A stretch of 6,954 nt of DNA, from NCBI GenBank assembly GCA_934504065.1, contig CAKSVQ010000120.1:1-6954 (forward strand). Reading direction: 5' to 3'. The notes beneath the pieces were generated by a model. It had not been told where the DNA came from. It ran no database searches and saw only the letters and a list, made by a program, of their open reading frames with translations. The DNA comes from an uncultured Dysosmobacter sp. (lineage in GTDB: Bacteria; Bacillota; Clostridia; Oscillospirales; Oscillospiraceae). This document shows positions 4,942 to 6,954 of this stretch, piece after piece (position 1 is the stretch's first letter; each line of letters begins with the position of its first letter). The translations under genes were made by a program, and so were the position numbers.

Positions 4942-6312
4942 ATGAACGAGAAAAAGTCCGACATTGCGCAGCAGCCCATCCGGGACGCCCGGACGCTGGG
5001 CGTGCCCAAAATGCTGATCCTTGGATTGCAGCACATGTTTGCCATGTTCGGTGCCACGGTGCTGGTGCCCATTCTGGTGCAGAGCTACGGCCTGCCCCTG
5101 AGCATCCAGACCACGCTGTTTTTCGCGGGCTTCGGCACACTGTTCTTCCACGCCTGCACCAAAATGAAGGTGCCTGCCTTCCTCGGCTCTTCCTTCGCGT
5201 TTCTGGGCGGCTTTGCCGCCATGGCATCCATGGATCAGGGCATTTATGCCGCGATGGACGCCGGGGAAAAGCTGCAATATACCTGCGGCGGCATTGTGGT
5301 GGCCGGACTTTTGTATGTAGTGCTGGCGGCCATCATCAAGGTTGTGGGCGTGCATCGGGTGATGCACTTCCTGCCCCCGGTGGTCACGGGCCCCATCATC
5401 ATCCTCATCGGTTTGAATCTGGCACCCTCTGCGGTGAATAACGCTTCCACCTGCTGGTGGCTGGCGCTGGTGTCCATGGCCATCATCGTGGTGGCCAACA
5501 TCTGGGGCAAGGGTATGGTGAAGATCATTCCCATCCTGCTGGGTGTGGTCGGCTCGTATCTGGTGGCTGTGGTGGCTAACTTCATGGGCGCCGGGCTGAT
5601 TGATTTTACCAGTGTGCAGCAGGCCGATCTGCTGGGCTTCCAGCCCTTCATCACCAACTTCGGCGGCAGCGTTGCCAAGTTTGACGTGTCCGCTATTCTG
5701 GTGATGGCGCCCATCGCCATTGCCTCCATGATGGAGCACATCGGCGATATGTCTGCCATTTCCGCTACCGTGGGCGAGAACTTCATCGAAGACCCCGGCC
5801 TGCACCGCACGCTGATCGGCGACGGTATCGCTACGTCTCTTTCCGCCCTGTTCGGCGGCCCGGCCAACACCACCTATGGCGAGAACACCGGTGTGCTGGT
5901 ACTCTCCAAGGTGCATGATCCTCGGGTCATCCGGCTGGCTGCAATCTATGCCGTGATCCTCTCCTTCAGCCCCAAGTTCGCCGCCTTCGTCAACTCCATT
6001 CCAGCGGCCATCATCGGCGGCGTTAGCTTCATCCTGTACGGCATGATCTCCGCCATCGGCGTGCGCAATGTGGTGGAAAATCAGGTGGACTTCACCAACA
6101 GCCGCAACCTCATCATCGCTGCGGTCATTCTGGTGTGCGGCCTTGGCTTCACCAACGGCCTGACCTTTGCGGTGGGCGGGGCCAGCATCACCCTGACTTC
6201 TCTGGCTATCGCCGCCATTGCGGGCATCGTGCTCAATGCCATCCTGCCCGGCAACGACTTCCACTTCGGCAAGAGCGCCAACGATGCCTCCGGCTCTCTG
6301 GGCCAGTATTGA
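4942..6312 (+). CDS. uraA: Uracil permease (NCS2 / nucleobase-cation symporter family)
   Basis: 456 aa, ATG with GAGAGGAGA upstream; the usual length is 410-460 aa. It belongs to the NCS2 (UraA/PyrP, xanthine/uracil permease) family and should import uracil with protons across the inner membrane. Many hydrophobic helices are visible, in line with the 14-TM fold. Diagnostic motifs: MLILGLQHMFAMFGATVLVP (residues 24-43, helix 1), PAFLGSSFAF (78-87, helix 3), MEHIGDMSAIS (264-274) with Glu265-His266, and GGPANTTYGENTGV (305-318) with Glu314. These correspond to the two substrate-binding glutamates of UraA. The ENTG form, rather than the QNNG of xanthine/urate carriers, favours uracil as substrate. 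It is transcribed alone from its own promoter through a leader-peptide attenuator. No gene follows it before a terminator at 6500. The upstream tudS gene is functionally related. Confidence 0.92.
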   Translation: MNEKKSDIAQQPIRDARTLGVPKMLILGLQHMFAMFGATVLVPILVQSYGLPLSIQTTLFFAGFGTLFFHACTKMKVPAFLGSSFAFLGGFAAMASMDQGIYAAMDAGEKLQYTCGGIVVAGLLYVVLAAIIKVVGVHRVMHFLPPVVTGPIIILIGLNLAPSAVNNASTCWWLALVSMAIIVVANIWGKGMVKIIPILLGVVGSYLVAVVANFMGAGLIDFTSVQQADLLGFQPFITNFGGSVAKFDVSAILVMAPIAIASMMEHIGDMSAISATVGENFIEDPGLHRTLIGDGIATSLSALFGGPANTTYGENTGVLVLSKVHDPRVIRLAAIYAVILSFSPKFAAFVNSIPAAIIGGVSFILYGMISAIGVRNVVENQVDFTNSRNLIIAAVILVCGLGFTNGLTFAVGGASITLTSLAIAAIAGIVLNAILPGNDFHFGKSANDASGSLGQY

Positions 6313-6499
6313 TCCCGCGAGACAGTCGAACAAGTGACGGAGCCATTTGCTCAAGAAGGCTTCGCTGCGCTCTGCGCCTCGGTCCACCGCGATGCGGCCA
6401 ATGCGTCACCGTCGTGGCGATACGATTTACGGGTAAAACATTCCTTTGCATGGCTTTCACGTCTGCGGACGTGAAACTCTGCGAGATTTTTGGTAAGCG
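6313..6499 (+). other. Unexplained structured segment between uraA and its terminator
   Basis: About 190 bp with no convincing gene. It contains a tandem CTGCGC motif (6364-6379 region), a CCGC-GAT-GCGG hairpin (6387-6397) and a perfect 9-bp stem TTTCACGTC/GACGTGAAA with loop TGCG (6455-6476). It reads open in more than one frame on the minus strand, but the products are Arg/His-rich with no family pattern. Its compact, structured look resembles an intergenic dispersed repeat or a 3'-UTR RNA; this is an inference only. Confidence 0.4.
6455..6476 (+). repeat. Perfect 9-bp inverted repeat
   Basis: TTTCACGTC (6455-6463) and GACGTGAAA (6468-6476) form a perfect stem around TGCG. A TTTTT occurs 10 bases later (6487-6491), too far away for a normal intrinsic terminator. 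It could be part of a 3'-end structure or the end of a repeat unit. Confidence 0.6.
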
Positions 6500-6530
6500 A
6501 AAGAGCGCTGCTTCGGCAGCGCTCTTTTGT
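6500..6530 (+). terminator. Strong intrinsic terminator downstream of uraA
   Basis: AAAGAGCGCTGC (6500-6511) pairs perfectly with GCAGCGCTCTTT (6516-6527) around a stable TTCG tetraloop, with TTTT at the end of the stem (6525-6528) and a further T-run shortly after. The A-rich 5' arm means it may work in both directions. It ends the uraA transcript about 190 bp after the stop codon. Confidence 0.9.
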
Positions 6531-6601
6531 CATTTTTACAGGCATTTCTTTGTGTGATCCATAGAAAAAACGACGACAAATTTGGAAAAGGGCGGAAGCG
6601 G

Positions 6602-6629
6602 TTGACTTTTCCGGAAACTTTTATATAAT
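6602..6629 (+). promoter_or_regulatory. Strong sigma-A promoter of the lysine-riboswitch transcript
   Basis: TTGACT (6602-6607), a 16-bp spacer and a perfect TATAAT (6624-6629) place the transcript start near 6636, just at the 5' side of the lysine riboswitch. An AT-rich stretch lies upstream (6555-6585). Confidence 0.88.
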
Positions 6630-6640
6630 GAATGAGCTAT

Positions 6641-6823
6641 GTATGATAGAGGCGCGAAGGTCAAGAGTCGTCTTTCCCACACGGACAGGCAGCGGGAAAG
6701 ATCAAAGGGGCATTCGCCGAGGTTTCGTGGTCCAGTGCCTGACGGACACGGAGCCGGGCCGGGGGAGAAGATCCTCCGGACTGTCGTTTCCCTGCGGAAA
6801 CGGAGCGCTGTCGTGATTCGTAC
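6641..6823 (+). promoter_or_regulatory. Lysine riboswitch (L box) aptamer
   Basis: The L-box signature elements are present in order. GATAGAGGCGCGAAGGTCAA (6645-6664), followed by GAGT, matches the conserved P1/P2 core with its loop-E type motif. AAAGGGGCATTCGCCGAGG (6705-6723) matches the conserved P3/P4 side. ACTGTC (6780-6785), a P5 hairpin CGTTTCC-CTGC-GGAAACG, and GGAGCGCTGTC (6802-6812) match the 3' core. GATAG and CTGTC close P1. The RNA binds L-lysine and in Firmicutes controls lysine biosynthesis or transport genes, turning them off when lysine is plentiful. It is followed by a terminator and a competing antiterminator. Its target gene lies at or beyond the window edge. Confidence 0.93.
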
Positions 6824-6839
6824 CTTTGATGCGTATGAA
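6817..6839 (+). promoter_or_regulatory. Predicted antiterminator of the lysine riboswitch
   Basis: TTCGTAC (6817-6823) can pair with GTATGAA (6833-6839) over 7 bp including one G-U. This uses the 3' flank of the aptamer's P1 and the first five bases of the terminator's 5' arm (6835-6839). It is therefore mutually exclusive with the terminator and competes with the lysine-bound form: the expected off-switch when lysine is high. Confidence 0.6.
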
Positions 6840-6869
6840 GTCATGACAGAGTCATGACTTCATTTTTTT
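6835..6869 (+). terminator. Intrinsic terminator, expression platform of the lysine riboswitch
   Basis: A perfect 13-bp stem pairs ATGAAGTCATGAC (6835-6847) with GTCATGACTTCAT (6851-6863) around AGA, and runs straight into seven T (6863-6869). It begins 12 bases after the riboswitch core. The two arms each contain the palindrome GTCATGAC. Confidence 0.93.
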
Positions 6870-6883
6870 AAGGAGAGAGAAGG

Positions 6884-6954
6884 TTGAAACATTGTAATTT
6901 AAGGACTATCCGAAAAAGAGCGCACAAAGCTAAGCCCCCTAAGAGGGGGCAAAA
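6884..6954 (+). CDS. Possible start of the riboswitch-controlled gene (TTG start, partial), unrecognised
   Basis: AAGGAG (6870-6875) is a proper ribosome site and a TTG lies 8 bases later at 6884. The frame is open to the window edge (23 codons). The product would begin MKHCNLRTIRKRAH and is very basic. It does not look like the N-terminus of aspartokinase, dihydrodipicolinate synthase, diaminopimelate decarboxylase or a lysine permease, the usual L-box targets. The frame may be chance, with the real gene beyond the edge, or foreign DNA may separate the riboswitch from its gene. Confidence 0.25.
   Translation, partial: MKHCNLRTIRKRAHKAKPPKRGQ
6934..6950. repeat. Perfect 7-bp inverted repeat at the window edge
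   Basis: GCCCCCT (6934-6940) and AGGGGGC (6944-6950) form a perfect GC-rich stem with loop AAG, followed by AAAA. There is no T-tract on the plus strand; on the minus strand the stem is preceded, not followed, by TTTT. Such subterminal hairpins occur at ends of IS200/IS605-type elements and other repeats, but no transposase is in view, so the identity is open. Confidence 0.55.

Noticed and set aside
4261..6387. Very long open frame (708 codons) on the minus strand
   Set aside because: It is antisense to uraA and tudS, rich in His/Gly/Asp/Gln with no family pattern, and arises from the codon bias of the GC-rich genes on the other strand. uraA and tudS are clearly real.
6536..6857. Small frames on both strands across the lysine riboswitch
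   Set aside because: They overlap the riboswitch aptamer, promoter and terminator, and have no family resemblance or ribosome site; the RNA explains the sequence.

Overview
The window looks like a GC-rich member of the Clostridia, probably an Oscillospiraceae-type gut anaerobe. This is inferred from GC-rich coding DNA with AT-rich control regions, strong Shine-Dalgarno sites, sigma-A promoters, intrinsic terminators, a lysine riboswitch and a TM1266-type [FeFe]-hydrogenase-associated protein. No rRNA, tRNA, CRISPR array or recognisable transposase gene was seen.

Layout. (1) The left edge carries the start of a minus-strand TVP38/TMEM64 (VTT/DedA-like) membrane protein. (2) A divergent plus-strand operon follows. 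It has a good promoter, a leader of about 180 nt ending in an intrinsic terminator, a small TM1266-family protein, a lipoprotein substrate-binding protein, a permease and a compact ATPase. The last three form a complete NitT/TauT/SsuABC-type importer. (3) A second run of three genes overlaps by ATGA at each junction: a Nudix hydrolase, a DUF3783 protein and a DUF523/TudS-type thiouracil desulfurase. (4) Next is a uracil permease (NCS2, UraA/PyrP type) with its own near-consensus promoter. Its leader encodes a 22-codon peptide whose last codons form a U-rich, G-free tract, directly abutting an intrinsic terminator. (5) About 190 bp of unexplained, structured DNA follows uraA and ends in a strong terminator. 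(6) The right edge holds a lysine riboswitch with a clear terminator/antiterminator pair. Its regulated gene is not recognisable before the window ends.

How the genes may work together. The uracil permease imports pyrimidine base. TudS, encoded just upstream, belongs to a family that converts 2-thiouracil to uracil, and the Nudix enzyme belongs to a family that hydrolyses nucleoside diphosphate derivatives. A base-salvage or base-cleanup theme is therefore plausible for 3.4-6.3 kb, although the uracil gene is transcribed separately. Three of the four plus-strand transcription units start with a terminator-bearing leader (hyd/ABC operon, uraA, lysine riboswitch), so control by premature termination is a theme of the window. 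The uraA leader is the most interesting: it has the geometry of enterobacterial pyrBI attenuation (UTP-sensitive, coupled to translation) rather than the PyrR attenuation usual in Firmicutes.
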